The notes below the pieces were generated by a model. That model was not told the DNA's origin, made no database searches, and saw only the letters and a list, made by a program, of their open reading frames with translations. The position numbers and the translations under genes were made by a program. A DNA stretch of 64,000 nt from Thiobacillus sp. (GTDB lineage: Bacteria > Pseudomonadota > Gammaproteobacteria > Burkholderiales > Thiobacillaceae): assembly GCA_030692355.1 (NCBI GenBank), contig JAUYCF010000042.1, positions 122,413-186,412 of the forward strand, in the 5' to 3' direction. Of this stretch, positions 63,771 to 64,000 are shown in pieces; positions within the stretch are counted from its first letter, which is position 1, and each line of letters begins with the position of its first letter.

Positions 63771-64000
63771 GGGTGTAGGGCATGGCGGAGTGTTGGGGGT
63801 TAGTCGGGCTGAAGCCCGACCTACGGAAAGTGTGGTTGTAGGGCGGAGTGTTGGGGGTTAGTCGGGCTGAAGCCCGACCTACGGAAAGTGTGGTCGTAGG
63901 GCGGAGTGTTGGGGGTTAGTCGGGCTGAAGCCCGACCTACGGAAAGTGTGGTGGTAGGTCGGGCGTCAGCCCGACTTGCCCGGTATTACGGGATTACTTC
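63771..64000. repeat. Degenerate copy of the RAYT 5' end plus a 58-bp REP tandem array
   Basis: GGGTGTAGGGCATGGCGGAG at 63771 matches the RAYT start region, but the gene body is absent. A 58-bp unit beginning GCGGAGTGTTGGGGGTTAGT and carrying a reverse REP follows at 63785, 63843 and 63901. A forward REP (GGTCGGGCGTCAGCCCGAC) stands near 63957. The array may continue beyond the window. Confidence 0.85.

Overview
The window is GC-rich DNA from what looks like a denitrifying betaproteobacterium with a respiratory, possibly chemolithotrophic, lifestyle (Gallionellaceae, Sulfuricellaceae or Thiobacillaceae are the best guesses). The basis is gene content: sdhE and a nos operon of proteobacterial type with a Tat-exported NosZ, NnrS, a DsrC/TusE protein, system II cytochrome c maturation and very many multiheme cytochromes. 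I recognised no rRNA or tRNA by eye, which is not a reliable tRNA scan.

Layout. 1-8.2 kb: TCA-cycle operon on the + strand (sdhA end, a GIY-YIG gene with repeats, sdhB, sdhE, gltA, sucA, sucB, an MlaF-like ATPase). The E2 protein lacks the domain that normally binds E1/E3, and no lpd gene follows. 8.2-10.6 kb: a receiver-TPR protein and a histidine-kinase-like partner, then a 345-bp element with terminal inverted repeats. 10.9-16.9 kb: mostly - strand housekeeping and hypothetical genes (VOC protein, lipase-like hydrolase, broken macro-domain gene, gamma-glutamyltransferase, NnrS, DsrC/TusE). 17.5-27.5 kb: nitrous oxide reduction, transcribed nosZ-nosR-nosD-nosF-nosY-nosL, then two small overlapping genes and a second NosL-like gene; a lipoprotein cytochrome c converges on it. 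27.9-40.9 kb: an aryl-polyene-type lipid biosynthesis and export operon on the - strand (ACP, ligase, dehydratases, ketosynthase and chain-length factor, ketoreductase, acyltransferase, LolA, MMPL exporter), carrying a VapBC/DUF559 insertion and a chimeric gene remnant.

41.5-63.2 kb is the most striking part: a + strand block of multiheme cytochromes with 3, 4, 8, 8, 11 and 24 predicted hemes, an outer-membrane beta-barrel, three NHL beta-propellers, one PQQ-type beta-propeller, an inner-membrane cytochrome b with a 38-residue membrane peptide, and its own ResB/ResC cytochrome c maturation pair. A separate 5-heme cytochrome follows on the - strand. Together these could form an electron path from the quinone pool across the periplasm and outer membrane, resembling the porin-cytochrome conduits of iron-oxidising or iron-reducing bacteria. 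The block is peppered with one family of REP palindromes, and a RAYT (REP-associated tyrosine transposase) gene sits at its right edge. I saw no copy of that REP family left of 46.38 kb.
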